64,000 nucleotides of DNA from Agrostemma githago (GCA_958450325.1 OY288257.1:30956771-31020770), one strand, 5' to 3'. Shown: positions 9,969 to 22,848, counted from the stretch's first letter. Notes: a model not told the origin generated them from the sequence alone. Numbers and translations: made by a program.

Positions 9969-11404
9969 ATCCCTTTGGTTCCACCAACTTCCAATTGACT
10001 TAGCCTTAGCCTAAGTTGTCTTGGACTTATTTACAGGTTATTTAGGAGTAGATAATACAACCCTTAGACATAAAAGATCACCCCTTTCCCCCCATTTTAG
10101 CCTTACTTATTTGTCGATCAAGTTGACTACAACTTGACCCTAAAATTAGGCTAATAACGAAAAAAGACATGACCTTACGTTAACTCCCGTTGCAGAGCCA
10201 ACTTCTTCATTTTGCTTCTCTTTGATTTGTGTAAACCCAATGTCTGTTCGGTTGGCACGAGCATCAATAATCTGGTGGAGTTACCCACCATTTTCGAGTT
10301 GGCACTAATTGGTTCTCCGTTTCTTCTTTGTACTTTTACTGCCCGCCAAACCCGAAATATGGTTTTTCAGTCAAGTTGGAATTTTGTTCCAAGTTCATGC
10401 ACCAAACCCCGCCTCAGTTTGTAATCAACAGAATTTTCAAGTAAGGTGCACGCAATTTGATGCCTTTTGTCGTTTGTCGGATTTGGGCCCCGCATTGAGA
10501 AGCAAGACGATTAGAGTAAGGAAGGAGAAGAAAAGATTAAGTGTGGGACTAATAGTCGCTGACAAAAAAAGGTTTTTTTTTGGAATTCCTCTTTCATTGC
10601 ATTTATGAGCTTTTAATATGGTTTGTAATTATGTTGTATGCAAGTGTAAGTGTATTTATAAATGTGGGGTGTAATTTGAATGTTGCAATCCCTCCAAAAC
10701 TCCCCTATGAACCGTAAATTCCTAAGAAATCATGGTTTGCTGTAAGAATTGCATATTTCGATGTGAAATACAGTTGTCTAGAGTAAGTGCATTAATGGTG
10801 AATTGACATGGGTGGTTGGTGCGGAAATATTTGTTTTCGTTGCTTATTCTTTTGTCTTGGTAAATTAGATTTCTCAATTTGTGATTAAGTAAAACAATAA
10901 ATGACCGTCATTTAATTTCAGGCCCACATGTTATTACTTTATCAATATTAAACAAGTTCTTTATTTACTGTGCAATTGTCTACGGGATAATTAATAATAA
11001 GCGGAGGGAGTATAATTGAAGCTTTTTTAGAGTGACATCTATGTACGCTTGCAACATTTTTAAACTACATAGTTTATTTATATAATTTTATCATGTCGGG
11101 TCAGAATACGGGTTGGTTCAAATATGGGCTGGGTTATACAGATGATGAGATGGGTTATGGTTCGAATACGGATGAAAAATAGTTTCGAACGCTGAATTTT
11201 TAACACTTTTTAAGTAAAAAATAATATTTTTAATAATATATTTTTATTTATTTTAATAGTATTTTTTTATACTCTTTAATTATAATGTTGTTAATAAAAT
11301 TTTATTTATTTATTTATTTTAATAGTATTATTTTTGTATTCTTTAATTATAATATTATATTTTCATCAATGTTTAAAATTATTTTATTATTAAAAAGAAA
11401 AAAA
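9969..11404. other. Unassigned AT-rich stretch
   Basis: This is the flank into which A2 was inserted. I see no gene. It contains AAGTGTGGGACT at about 10539, which resembles a PPT but has no recognisable LTR after it, a GCGGAGGGAGTAT motif near 10999 like one end of a Stowaway-type MITE, and two similar AT-rich blocks with TTTTAATAGTATT at about 11240-11340. Confidence 0.5.
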
Positions 11405-12516
11405 TTTGTACTCCCTCCATGTTTGACTTATGTTCTCTGTTTCCCTTTTGGGTTGAGTCATTCTTTCTTCCCTCTTGACTTATGTTCACAAATGCAGCAC
11501 ACACACAAATGCAGCACACACCTGTGCTCAAGGTGTCAAACCTAAGCAGTCTGACTTGTGTAAACATAGCTCCTCTATAGGCTAACCAAGCAATAATCTC
11601 GTGTTTAAGAACTGCCCATCTGCACCAAACATGCCTGTGCCAGCCTACAATCACCTATTTCTTACGCAGTCTCATACGCATCTTTAATAGATTACTGCCC
11701 CCTTCCGTTTCTCGTTCACAAAATGCATATTCAGCTCATTCTTCACCTTACAGAGTTTTCTCCAGCCCCACCCAAGTCTTGGACCTGCCTCATAATCCAC
11801 CCAACTCTGACCCTTAAGGTAGTAGCTATGAACCCATTTAACCCACAATCTAGTAGGCTCCTCGTCGATCCAGGCCACTAACTTACCCACCGCAGCTAGG
11901 TTCCAGACCTGAAGGTTACTCAAGCCTAGTCCCCCCTCGACCTTAGGCAAACACACATCCTCCCAAGCCGCTAAAGGTGCCCGTAGATAGTCATGAGAGC
12001 CCGCCCAAAGGAAATTCCTGCACACAGCAATAATACGAGACAACATTCCTTTAGTATAATGAAAATCATCGGCCAATAGGAGTGAAGTCTGGTCAAAACC
12101 GCCTGGACTAGAGTAAGGTGACTAGCATAAGAAATTTAACGCGCCCCTATACTCCTAATCCTGATAACAATCTTCTCCTGGAGGAGAAGCCCCTCCCTTT
12201 TCGTAAGCTTGGATGGTTGGATCGAAATTCCAATGTACTTAAAAGGAAGAGCGCCTTCAGAGTAGCCTGTAAACTGAAGAATTTCGGCCTTAGCCGCCAG
12301 ACACATCCCTGCGAAATAAGCGTTCGACTTGCCAACACTCATCACTAACCCCGACGCCTTACTAAAAGAAGTAAAAGCTTGGAGAAATATCTTAATGGAA
12401 GGCACATCTCCCTTGCAGAACAGTAACAGGTCATCAGCAAACATAAGATGGCACAACCTCTTGGGAGCACATCAAGGATGAAAATGGAACAGGTAGGTGT
12501 CCGTGACATATCCTAA

Positions 12517-13284
12517 TAGACCTGGAAAACGGGTCACTCGATTTGATTTCGGATCGGATTAAATCGATTCGATCTTAATCGGGTTAGCAGAAGTTTCAGT
12601 TTCAGTTCGATTTTGATTGGGTTCATTTCGATTAGCCACATTTATCGGTTTATGCTATTTCGAGTCGGGTACGGTTCGGGTTGGGTCGATAGCAGGTTAG
12701 GTGAGTCTCAGGTCATAAATTTCTTGAATTAAAAAATAAATAATTTGATTTTGTTTTTGTTATACCTTCAAATTGTAGGTAATAATTTATAAAACCATTA
12801 ATAAATAAAGAATCAATGAAGAAAAATCCAAAATTTGGGTGTTTTTATGAAAAAAATAAGTACTCCCTCTGTTTCATTAATATCTTCCACATTTCCTTTT
12901 TTCAACCATTTCTTTGATTTCTTCCACTTTCTTTTTTTGCTATCAACTTCTCTCTTACCTAGGTGGCCCACCTACTTTACCTCTCTCTACTTTTACATAT
13001 TTTATTGTTTTTCTTAAGAAATGTGCCACTTTTAAGGTGGAAGAAATCAATGAAACGGAGGGAGTATTTATTAATCAGGTCAATCGGTTCAGTTATTATT
13101 GGTTCGGTTATATTCGGGTTCGAGTATCATTCGGTTATATTAAATTCGGTACAAATTCGGTTCTATTCGGATTGAATCGGGTTTCGGGTATTATTTCAGG
13201 TTAATCCTATCGGGTGTTCGATCGGTTTCAATTCAGGTACTTTCGGTCGGTTTTTCGGGTTCGGGTTTACTTTTGCCAGGTCTA
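12517..13284. mobile_element. hAT-type MITE inside the LINE
   Basis: Ends are inverted (TAGACCTGG at left, CCAGGTCTA at right) and flanked by an 8-bp near-duplication, TATCCTAA (12509-12516) and TATCATAA (13285-13292). The body is rich in CGGTTCGG/GGGTTCGGG motifs, as in many short plant hAT derivatives. It carries no coding sequence. Removing it rejoins the LINE RT domain. Confidence 0.75.
12863..13064. mobile_element. Stowaway MITE nested in the hAT-type MITE
   Basis: About 202 bp with inverted ends CTCCCTCTGTTTCATTAAT and ATCAATGAAACGGAGGGAG, flanked by TA on both sides (12861-12862 and 13065-13066). The terminal motif CTCCCTC and TA duplication define the Stowaway (Tc1/Mariner) group. 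Confidence 0.88.
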
Positions 13285-14495
13285 TATCATAATACTCTCA
13301 AGAGATATTCCACACAAATCGTAAACAACAATGGTGACATAGGATCACCCTGCCTTTGTCCTCTCTTGCCCTTAAAGAACCCAAAACTCTCAACATTCAC
13401 ATTCAAGGTATAAGACACAAAATAAATACATGTCATTACCCATCCTCTGAAAACTGGAGGAAAGTTCAAAGCACTCATCAGCTGGTCCAAGAAGATGCAC
13501 TCTATGCTAGCATACGCCTTCTTCAAATCAATTTTGAAGAGACATCTAGGAGACACCATCTTCCTCTTATACAACCAAATCAAATTTGAGAAATAAAAAC
13601 ATTCTCAAGTATATCCCTCCCTAAGATAAATCCTCGCTGATTAGGAGAGATAATCTCATCCAAGACCCCTCCTAGTCTCCTACTCATAATCTTGGTCATG
13701 CATTTATATATTACATTAAAACAAGCAATAGGGCAAAATTCAAGCACAGATTGAGGCCGTTGAACCTTAGGGATCAACGTGAGAGTAGTAGCATTTAACT
13801 GTTTAAGCAACTTCCCATACATGACAAAATCTCTGACGACCTGGACAATATCCTCTCCTATAATATCCTCTCATGCTTCCATATAGAATAAACTTGAATA
13901 CCCGTCAGGCCCAGGAGTCCGGTCCTTATGAATACTGAAAATACTCTCTTTAACCTCCATAGCTGAGACAGGTCTAGTTAGCACAGCCGAATGATCCGAT
14001 GTACAAACCTTACCTTGTCTAACTATGTCCTCAGTAACAGGCACCAGATGAGTAGAAGACACAAGCAACTCCTGGTAATAAGCCAAGAACACGGCTTGGA
14101 TCTCATCTCTAGTCGAACATTCTTGCCCATTCACGTCCTTAATCACTAAAATAGTGTTATGACACCTCTTCGCTCTAAGAGAGCTGTGAAAAATGCAGAA
14201 TTGACATCCCCTTCTTTAACACATATAGCTTTCTCTAATTCCTAAACGTATGCACCCTTCGCCTCCTGTAGTTTCTAAACCTTCTTTTTAAGTTACTTCT
14301 CGAAAACTAGCATTGGCAAGCTGTTGTTGCAGCTGGATTTGAACCGCCACCAATCTCAACTCCTCTTGGTTACACATATTCACCACGTTCGCAAAACAAG
14401 TTCTGTTCATCCATTCAATTCTCTCTCTTCCTCCTTCATTTTTAAACCACACATTCTCACGCCCTTATTTTCCCCCCAAAATCCCTAGGGAAACA

Positions 14496-14747
14496 TATCT
14501 TAGACTCGAAGGGAGTATTGAATTGAATATTAGTTTATACTTGTAATTTTAAATATCGAGTCACAGATCAAGATATAGAGGTCTTGATTCTTAACCTACG
14601 AAAAAACAGGTTGGTCGTCGGGCTGGATTTACAAGTCGGGTAAATTTTTTTCATCAGGAATCGATCTCTAAAACTATTGCATGAACGAAATTCAGGAAAG
14701 CCCATATTTCCCCTTTTGGAGCAGATAGTCTATGAAAGACATAAAGC

Positions 14748-14814
<67 letters not shown>

Positions 14815-14919
14815 ACACACACACATACATACATATGTGTGTGTGTGTTCTTACCAATTCTATTTTCAGCCCCTGGATGTAATTTTGTGAACGTTGAACT
14901 ACCGAATGCTAAGGCCTAT
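14496..14919. other. RX left flank / 5' LTR part with microsatellites
   Basis: No gene. It holds an (AT)n run at 14752-14810 followed by CA/TG-rich repeats to 14847. The last bases, AAGGCCTAT (14911-14919), join across the giant element to ATAAGGACC at 40013 to make a TATA box, so at least the right part of this stretch belongs to the RX 5' LTR. The start of that LTR is not clear. Confidence 0.5.
14752..14810. repeat. (AT)n microsatellite
   Basis: Uninterrupted TA dinucleotide run of about 59 bases, followed by ACACAC and TGTGTG runs. Confidence 0.95.
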
Positions 14920-17081
14920 TGTGGACGTCCGTCTGCACCGCCCAGCTCCCCGCACGCGCCCGGCGCGGGACAGGCCCGGTTTTCAACGTGTGGCGGCGGC
15001 CACCCACGCGGCCCCCTCCCTGCCGGGGGCCGGTCCGATATCGCATACGAGGCGAAGTGGCGGACCTCGATTTGGACGATCCAGACTTGTACTAGACGGG
15101 TGTGGGGCACCCGTGTTTCCGTTTGGGAATCGATCGAGTCGTGGTTGTAAATGTTTAAAGGCCGTTTTGTTTGGTAAGGCGACCTTTTTAGTGAACTGAA
15201 GTTGTCGTGATTTGTGGAGTCGCCACCGAGTCAACTTATTGGGACTCGGAAACCGTCAAGTCAACTTTGATCCCTTGCCGGCTCAAAGGTGAGTGGTACG
15301 GGACCTAAAGATAAAGACTTGTACCCTTATGCACTCCATGACTGGAATGACTCTCGTTGCCAATGGTTTCGGACATCCGGAAACCTTTGATTCTGAGTAA
15401 GGGGTGAGGGTACGTGTTGGGAAGTTCACGAAGAACACCCAACCCCGCCCGCACTATAGCGGCCTCTACTAATCAATCGGTGGGCTGATATCCTAGTTCT
15501 TTTGTTGTGGTGGAAGTACTGTAACATCCGTTGTTTTAACCCTAAATCTTTTGCTATGTCGGTTGTTTAAGGACAAGTAAGTTTTGTCGTCGACGTAGTT
15601 GTGTTTACATTCTTTGCATGTAATCACGTGACAAGCAGGCCATTAAAAGATGCACGTAGGAGAGTAGAGAGTACTAGTATTATACGTATTAGCAAACCAG
15701 TTTTAAAGCGATAATACGGATATTAATCATTCTCGTGGTATACCTTACCTGGTATTCTGCTTAAGATGCATCGGTTCGGTATTAATAGAGATGCGTCGAA
15801 CCAAATGAGGTGAGCACCGGGACTAATACTGAACCCGACCATCGCTTTGTTCTTTTTTAGTTGCTTTACGTTTTGAACTCCGTGTTAGGTGATTTAGCAC
15901 GTGATTATATGGTCATAAAAGCGATAAATCATACGAAAAACTGTAAATGCGAATGTAAGTAAATCACATTGTGAGGAGTTACACCCTCGGAATATACACT
16001 AAGCGGGACTCGATGCATAGATAGTTTCGGGAACGGATCTCGAAATTACTCGGGTCTATTTAGTGTGCTTTAGTGTTTGCGGTTGAAGTTGGGACGTTAC
16101 GTATTTTAGTAGATGTATATGTGGGCCTAGTGCCCATATCTAGTGTTATCGTAGTGCATAATAATAGAAAGTGCAAATATGGAAAGTTTTGTTTAGATGA
16201 AAACCTAGTGACGACTCTATCAACAGGCGGATCCTCCTAGCTTGACTAGTGACTTCGGCAGAGCTCCGTTACCGTTTGACCTTCCCGCGGCTACTCCGGC
16301 AGAGTTTTGTTGCTAAGGACTAGTTCTGCGGCTAATCCAGCAGAACTTGGGTACTAGTTTTGAGCTAGTCGATCACAGGCACCTCGGTATCGAGTGAGGT
16401 GCTCGAAGGTGAGGAGTAGCGTCGATTTCGCTTTTATTTTATTATCGGAACTACGATCGAGTGGATCGTTTGCCTCGGGTAGTGTCGGAGTGCGAGCCCT
16501 TAGCGAGAGTTTAGAGGGAGAAGAGAGAGTTGAGTTGTGTGAAATGAGGACGTGAAGGGGGAATTTATAGGTGTTTTCGTCCCTCGTCGCCCATATAGCG
16601 CGTGAGATGGGGCGTACCAGGTCTCGGGCGCCTGGGCTCAGGCATGGGGATTCTTAGGCGCGTGAGGCGGGGCGGTTGGAGTTTTGAAGATACGATTATG
16701 ATACTTTCCAAAACCGAGAGACGGGTGTATGATTCATAACATAGGGCCGAAGTCTTCCGGTGTTTACCCTTGCGCCGTGGGTTTAGTGGGCCTTGGGTGT
16801 TCATCTCGAGGTTCGCTTGGCGCGGTGTTGACTCGGTTCGAGTTTCAGAACCGACTCGGGGTCCCGGTGTCAGAATTGACTCTAATTAGTGTCTATGCGA
16901 TCGTAACGACGCGACTAAGGCTGCCATCATGTTAGTTTATTTTGCCCGAATAATTTATTTGATCCGTTCTATAGAGAAACTATCTAAAGCACCGCGAACC
17001 CGCGTCGCGTTGCAGTCCTATCGTCATCGGGTGTTTGTTGGACACTTCTGCAGCCACCAGGTCCAAATCTGGGAGTTTACA
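14920..17081 (-). repeat. 3' LTR of giant element
   Basis: About 2.16 kb, aligned over its whole length with 37845-40007 with scattered substitutions and small indels. On the minus strand it starts TGTAAACTCCCAGATTTGG and ends CGGACGTCCACA. Both copies have TATTTATAG or TTTATAGG in a GC-rich setting (about 16563 and 39490), a possible minus-strand TATA. Confidence 0.9.
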
Positions 17082-17096
17082 AAAGCCCCCACTTTG
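17082..17096 (-). promoter_or_regulatory. Polypurine tract of giant element
   Basis: On the minus strand it reads AAAGTGGGGGCTTT directly before the 3' LTR. A GTGGGGGC core is usual for Ogre/Tat elements. Confidence 0.82.
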
Positions 17097-17433
17097 ACTG
17101 AAGCTTGGACAAGGCGAAAGTCAAAGTATAGCCGCCTAGGTTAATCGAAGATTACAACTTGGTGGTTGTCCGGCCGGGTCATTTTAAGTCCGTTAGACTG
17201 TGCGTTGGGCTCGCCAGCCAATGTTTAGGAGTCATACCTTATGTCTTCGCTTGTGGTTGCTTACTTAGGCCCGGGCCGTTACTTGTTGTCTCGTTCTTGA
17301 TTCTTTGCGCGCGCGCTTTGTCTTCTTTGATTTATTTAAGGTTTTGTTTTAATTTTAAGCGGTTTTATGTGTTAGGTGTAAATGTATTTGCTTTTATTTG
17401 GGATGCTTATGAACCCTTGATGATACAGAACGT

Positions 17434-18290
17434 TCGAGGGCGTTAGTCTCCACTCGAGTGGTCGCCTTCGGGATGCTTATGACCCCTAGGACGAAAGATG
17501 TTGTGCCTCCGGGATAACTCTGACCCTCGGGCAAAGTTGTTGTGACTCCGGGATAACTCTGACTCTCGGGCAAAGTTGCTGTGCCTCCGGGATATCTCTG
17601 ACCCTCGGGCAAAATAAAGTGATATAAAACTATTCGAGGGCGTTAGTCTCCACTCGAATAGCTGTCTTTCGGGATGCTTCTGACCCCTAGGACAAGATTG
17701 TTGTTGCTGTGCCTCCGGGATCACCAAGATCCCCTGGGCAAAACTCCTCGAGGGCGTTAGTCTCCACTCGAGTAGCTGTCTTTCGGGATACCTCTGACCC
17801 CTTGGACAAAAGATGTTGTTGATGTGCCTCCGGGATCACTAAGATCCCTTGTGCAAAACTCCTCGAGGGCGTTAGTCTCCACTCGAGCAGTTGTCTTTCG
17901 GGATGCCTCTTACCCCTAGGACATAATTGTTGTGCCTCCGTGATAACTCAGACCCCCTGGGGAAATTGCTGTGCCTCCGGGATAACTCAGACCCCTCGGG
18001 CAAGTTGTTGTTGTTGTGCCTCCGGGATCACTAAGATCCCTTGGGCATAACTCCTCGAGGGCGTTAGTCTCCACTCGAGTAGCTATCTTTCGGGATGCCT
18101 CTGATCCCTAGGACAAAATTGTTGTTACTGTGAATTCGGGATCACTAAGATCCCTTGGGCAAAACTCCTCGAGGGAGTTAGTCTCCACTCGAGTAGCTGT
18201 CCTTCGGGATGCCTCTGACCCCTAGGACATAATTGCTGTGCCTCCGGGATAACTCAGACCCTCGGGCGAATTGTTGTTGTTGTATAAGAT
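17434..18290. repeat. Higher-order tandem array with hairpin unit
   Basis: Repeats begin with TCGAGGGCGTTAGTCTCCAC near 17434, 17634, 17748, 17863, 18055 and 18169, giving spacings of about 200, 114, 115, 192 and 114. Within units a shorter repeat of about 37 bases (TGTGCCTCCGGGATAACTC) varies in copy number and explains the long units. Each unit start forms a hairpin, CTCGAG-N14-CTCGAG. The array lies in the giant element's 3' untranslated region, where Ogre-type elements often carry tandem repeats. Confidence 0.88.
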
Positions 18291-18502
18291 TCCCTTGAGC
18301 ATGTCAGTATCCGCTCGACTTTAAAAAAAAAAATTGCTGTGAAGGTATAAGACTCCTTCGAGCGTGTCAGTATCCGCTCGAATTTAAAAATTGATGTGGA
18401 GGTATAAGACTCCTTCGAGCGTGTCAGCATCCGCTCAAATTTAAAAATTGCTGTGAAGGTATAAGACTCCTTCGAGCGTGTCAGTATCCGCTCGAATTTA
18501 AA
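18283..18502. repeat. 57-bp tandem array with related hairpin
   Basis: Four copies of a unit of about 57 bases beginning TATAAGACTCCTTCGAGCG. Each contains TTCGAGCG-N10-CGCTCGAA, an 8-bp stem. The 24-base core, TCGAG-N14-CTCGA, aligns without gaps to the hairpin of the preceding array. Confidence 0.88.
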
Positions 18503-19312
18503 AGTGTTGTTTCCTTATTTGTTTTAGTAAAATGCTGGTGTTGTGAGTTTGTCTTAGTTAATTTTGTTTTGCAGGCTTGTCTTATTTTGTTTGAGTTTGT
18601 TCTTGTTTTTTTTGTTTTGGTCTTGGGTTCGTCGAGTTTGCTTAGAGTTGGCTTACGTTAATCTTGGTTGTTTTTTTATTACGCGTCGGAATGCAGCGTT
18701 AAGTGCTTGTTTTATTAGTCGAGAGTGCATTATCGATGTTAATTAGTAGTTGTCCCATTATTGTTGTTTTGCTTGTCTTAGTAGGTGCATGTGTATTGTC
18801 CTTGAGTTGCATTTGTTTGGCTTTGTCTTGGTTTGTTACGTATTTGAGTTGGTTTAGAGTTTGCTTGGTTTACTTTGGTTCAAAATTGTTTCGCTATGCA
18901 ATCGAGTGCAGCGCTTAGGTTAAATGCGGTTCTATTGCTTGTTTCATTATTGAGAATGTATTACCTGCGTCGATTAGTAATTATTCCATTTATTGTTGCT
19001 TTGTTTGTTTTAAAGGGTGTGTGTATCGTCATTGAATTGCGTTTGCTTTGCTTTGTTTTAGTCTGAACCATGCAGTTTAGGCGCGCGTCCCTCAGCGTTC
19101 CAATATACAGGCGCCCAGCCCCCAGCGCATCAGGACCTGAGCACGTGAACTGGGGCGGTCGGATTTTCGTGATCCAGGCCTACTTAAGTAAACGAAGATT
19201 TGGGGCGATCGCTCATTATTCAAAGAACTCGAACGCGTTGCTTCCTTCGCCCCAAACTCGATTACTTCGATTTTCCTTGCCGATTTTCGTTTCGATTCTA
19301 CTTTTTACGACA
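18503..19312 (+). other. 5' region of antisense PMD gene
   Basis: No coding sequence supported. Two imperfect direct repeats of about 150-220 bases lie at roughly 18685-18830 and 18901-19060 (both contain GCAGCG, TTGCTTG- and ATTAGTA-type words in the same order). The stretch before 19313 is T-rich with no clear TATA box. Confidence 0.45.
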
Positions 19313-21200
19313 ATGTCGACTCCAGGTTAGTGTTCTTTACTTGCTTTTGTCGGTTTTACTTGATTGAATTGATTATGAGTTAGTTTTGTTGAGAACCCTA
19401 GAAAATCGATTTGGGTGTTTTTGTTTTACTATGTTTCGATGTTTGTGCTTGATTTCATTGTTAAATTAAAGTCGATTAGAGCTTGTTAAAGTAGTTATAA
19501 GCTTGATAAGGATGTTTGAGGTATGATAACGACTCTATTATGGAAATGTATTTGGAAAGCTAGGGTTAAAGACCGTTTCCCGATTATTCCCGTATTTATT
19601 TTGCGTAATTTTGTTCAAATAGCGTTTGTGAGGTTATGGGTAGCTCTATTGTCGATTGCTAGGGCTAGGGTGACCTATAGGACTCTCCGTGAGATTTTGT
19701 GTGTCTTAAGACGGACCGAAAGGTGTTGAAACGATGCCGGATTTTCCCGAAACCACTTCCATTGTGACCGGGATCGAAAATGCGTGTTAGTGGCCTTTTC
19801 GGAATTCTGATATCTTTATCCGAAATTTTGACCATATTTTGACTTGTTTAAGCTGATTTAGCCTGACTAGGGTTATGTTTTATTGTACTTTGCTTTGAGT
19901 TTCACAGCTAGGGGTAACACCGAGCGTCCCGAGGGAACTTTCTCGATTGGCGCTAGTGCTAGTTCTAGTGTAGAGGTGGTCGGGCGAGTTCACAGACTCC
20001 CCGAGGGATCCGTAGGAGACACAGGAGTATCTCGTCTCAGCGGCGCGACCCTGAGACTATTAATGAAGCTGAGTTCGATAGAGTGAAGAAACGCAAGCTG
20101 CCGGTGATAGTGGCTAGGAGGGCTCATGTTCCGGTTCCAGTACTGGAGAATGAGGAGGTGGTTTACGAGGACTCTGAGTGGGCTCGGGACTGGGATGGTC
20201 ACCAGATGATGTTTCACCTCGACCGTCATATTTCTAGTCGTATTGTGCGAGGCTTGGTGAGGGTCCTGTTCGTGCTTATTTGGTTATGACTCAGATTTTG
20301 CTATTGTTACTATTTTTGCTTGGGTTCGGCTAGCTTTGTTTTGTTCATCCTAGTATTGTTTCGGTTTGCAGCCCCCAGGTCCGATGAGGACTTTATCAAG
20401 CTTTAATACGTGCCTCGACGTTTATCATCAGAAGTTAACCCCCACGGTGAAGGGGATCAACGAGAGGACCGCCCTGGGCCCCGTGGTCGGGCAATGGGTT
20501 AGATTGGTGGGTTGCCAGACTAAATGCAACCTTATGGTGATCCGGGCGATGATAGATCGCTTTCACGACACTACCTCGACCTTCCACATGTCTTTTGGGG
20601 AAGTCGGGATGACCCTAGAGGACTTCGGGATGATTAGCGGTATGCCTTGGGGTCCGGATAGAATTAGGTGGGCCGCCGAGGGCCCTAGTCTAGATAGTGA
20701 TGAGGTGTGGGGCCTCATCGGGGATTGTTTGCCGCGTGAGGCATATAATACGCCTCACGCTATAGTGAGCTCGTACATCACCGACCACTTTGAGCGAGTG
20801 GCGGTGTTGGAGGGTCGGGAACCCAACACGCCGGAGCAGGATGCCCGGTTGTGGTTGTGGTACTTCCTAGGGTCGACCCACTTCTCGGATAAGGGCAAGA
20901 GGTTTAGTACTAGGATTTTGCCCTTCCTAGATGAGCTGACTCAGCTGGGGCGTTTTGATTGGGTGACCGCGGCTTTCGTGGAGATGACTCGCTGCTTCCA
21001 AGTCATGGTGAGGCCGCTGGTGATAGGATCGGGTTCAGCTGTGCCCATCGTGGGTCCGGGCCTTATACTAGAGGTTAGTTACTTTTCTTGCTCTTGTGTT
21101 TTGAGTTCTACTTAGTTTTCGGCTTGGATTGCTAAAGTTGTTTTGGGATTTTGCAGGCCTGGATCTATTCCTATTTTCCGCGCTTGGCACCTAAGACGGT

Positions 21201-22848
21201 TGATAAGTGTGGTTTGTAGTGCCTATTTTTTAGTGTTTCGGTCCCATTTTCCTTGTAGAATCGCTCCTTGGGAGCAGTTTAGGGGCTTCTTATGCTTCCT
21301 TTAGTTCGTTTCAGGTTCCCGACACCGATTTGGAAGAGTTGGAGCTATTCTGACTCAATACATACACATTTTGGAGCCAACGAAACTAAGGAACGATGAC
21401 TTGATGCCTTGGAGTCGACCCCGAGACCTTGGGACCCAATCCCGAGCGTCCGAGACTCGATCCCGAGTCCCGAGAATCGACGATAAACCCATCAGAAGCA
21501 AGGAGGGACCAAAAGGAGCTTAAAGGAGGCCTACAAGGCTCATCCCGTTCGGGATGGCCTCAACCCGTCCCGGTTGAAGTGCACGAATGGAGCTGTTGCT
21601 GTCTTGGGTCCATCCCGAACGGGATGAGTTCATCCCGATCGGGACCACCTCATCCCGATCGGGACCAACTCATCCCGACCGGGATGAGCCCAATTCAGCC
21701 CGCAATAGCATTGTTTCATCTCGTTTCCACTTGAAACCCTATATATACCCCCCCCCACTTGTATTAAGACAGGATCTTATGTTATGCACTTCATTAGACC
21801 TTAAACCCTAGACTACTTTAGGTTAGATTAGATTAGATTAGTGTAGTTTAGTCGGTAATTAGTTGTTAATCATAGATTAGCTCTTGTATTAAGGAATTCT
21901 TGAAGATCTTCACTAAGCTTGACAACCTTGGATGATTATTTTGGGGTTTTCTCTTTTATACAAGTTCTTATTCTTCCTTCCATGCTCTAGTTTGGTATAA
22001 TCCTTTTCCCTTTCTCTTAATCTTGTTTATGTTGTTCAAGTTTTAATCTTTGATTGTTGTTTTGTTCTTGTTCATTGTTATTACTAGTTTGTAGATGTTT
22101 GTTTTGTTTCTTTTGTTAATCCATCTTGTTCTTGTTAGTATTAGTTTGATTATGTTAGAGTAGTGTTCTTGCTAGGGGTAGTAGGGTGATTAGGGTAGGG
22201 TGTTAATTGGATGATTAAGGGTTTGTTGGAGATGTTGGTGGTAGATTTGGGTTTCCTCTTGGTTTGGTGCACATCACATGTTTGTTGAAATGCTTGAATG
22301 ACTAAGTAGTTGCGAATGCTTGTTTTTCTTGCCTTTCTCTTGTGGGTGTTAGTTTGTCTGTGGGTCCGGTACCCTCACTAAGTTGCGAGATCCCGGTGAG
22401 GACTACCCCTAGGTCGGTCTAAGTAGCGAGAGCCCGGATGCGACCTAGGCCACCATAGCGCGCTAGAACCCCGTTTGTCATGTGTGTCTCCGAGATGGGT
22501 TCTAGGTGGAACCTCTAGGTGGGTCTAAGTTGCGAGAGCTCGGACCAACCTAGATCACCCTACTACCTCCTTCACTCTAGTTCTCCCTTGACCATTCCGT
22601 TACCCCTTTGACCTCGACCTAACTTTAGCCCATTTTCTTATTTGTTTCCCTTAGTCATAGTCTAGCTTTCTCCCCTCCTTATCATAGTAGTTTAGCCTAG
22701 TTCGTTGACTTAGTCTAGTATTTGGGCCGACCTAGTCTAGGCTATAAATTACCGTCCCCGTGGATTTGACCCGACTTGCCCTATCTACCGTAGGAATAGC
22801 CGGTTATTTTATTGACGGTTGGGATTCCACGACAAATCCCTACCATCA
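21201..22848 (+). repeat. 5' LTR of A3
   Basis: Starts TGATAAGTGTGGTTTG and ends CTACCATCA. It has a palindrome array at 21541-21690, TATATATA at 21740-21747 followed by a C-run, and CGAGAGCCCGG-type repeats near 22380-22545. Confidence 0.93.

Larger units (their letters stand above)
11480..14495 (-). pseudogene. LINE (non-LTR) reverse-transcriptase pseudogene
   Basis: Minus-strand remnant of a plant LINE ORF2. Reading from 14495 leftward it has the pre-RT segment ending RTPGPDGYSSLFY (about 13880), then LTLIPKVQRPQSVLEFCPIA, RGQRQGDPMSPLLF (about 13340), the catalytic FADDLLLFCKG (about 12430), and the post-RT thumb GGLGLSNLQVWNLAAVGKL (about 11920). A zf-RVT-like end, WAVLKHEIIAWLAYRG, is in another frame near 11590. 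There are frameshifts and stops throughout, the endonuclease domain is absent (5' truncation), and the RT is split between RQGDP and FADD by a MITE (12517-13284). No poly-A tail is clear at the left end. Confidence 0.85.

Noticed and set aside
10530..10560. Polypurine tract AAGTGTGGGACT of another element
   Set aside because: No LTR start or matching LTR follows, and the purine run is interrupted.
10990..11420. Stowaway MITE between GGAGGGAGTAT and TACTCCCTCC
   Set aside because: The two motifs are in outward rather than inward order, so they do not bound one element; they may be remnants of two.
14500..14880. Start of the RX 5' LTR
   Set aside because: RX must have an LTR here to the left of its TATA box, but I found no TG start with a supporting duplicate, so no boundary is given.
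14677..15150. 157-residue open frame
   Set aside because: It runs through the AT microsatellite and into the giant element's LTR end; no protein similarity or conserved start.
17434..18502. CRISPR-like repeat array
   Set aside because: Units are tandem with no unique spacers of constant length, the DNA is plant, and the repeats lie in the untranslated region of an LTR element.
21429..21734. 101-residue open frame in the A3 LTR
   Set aside because: Translation of the U3 palindrome array; equivalent frames in other LTRs are not conserved in length or start.
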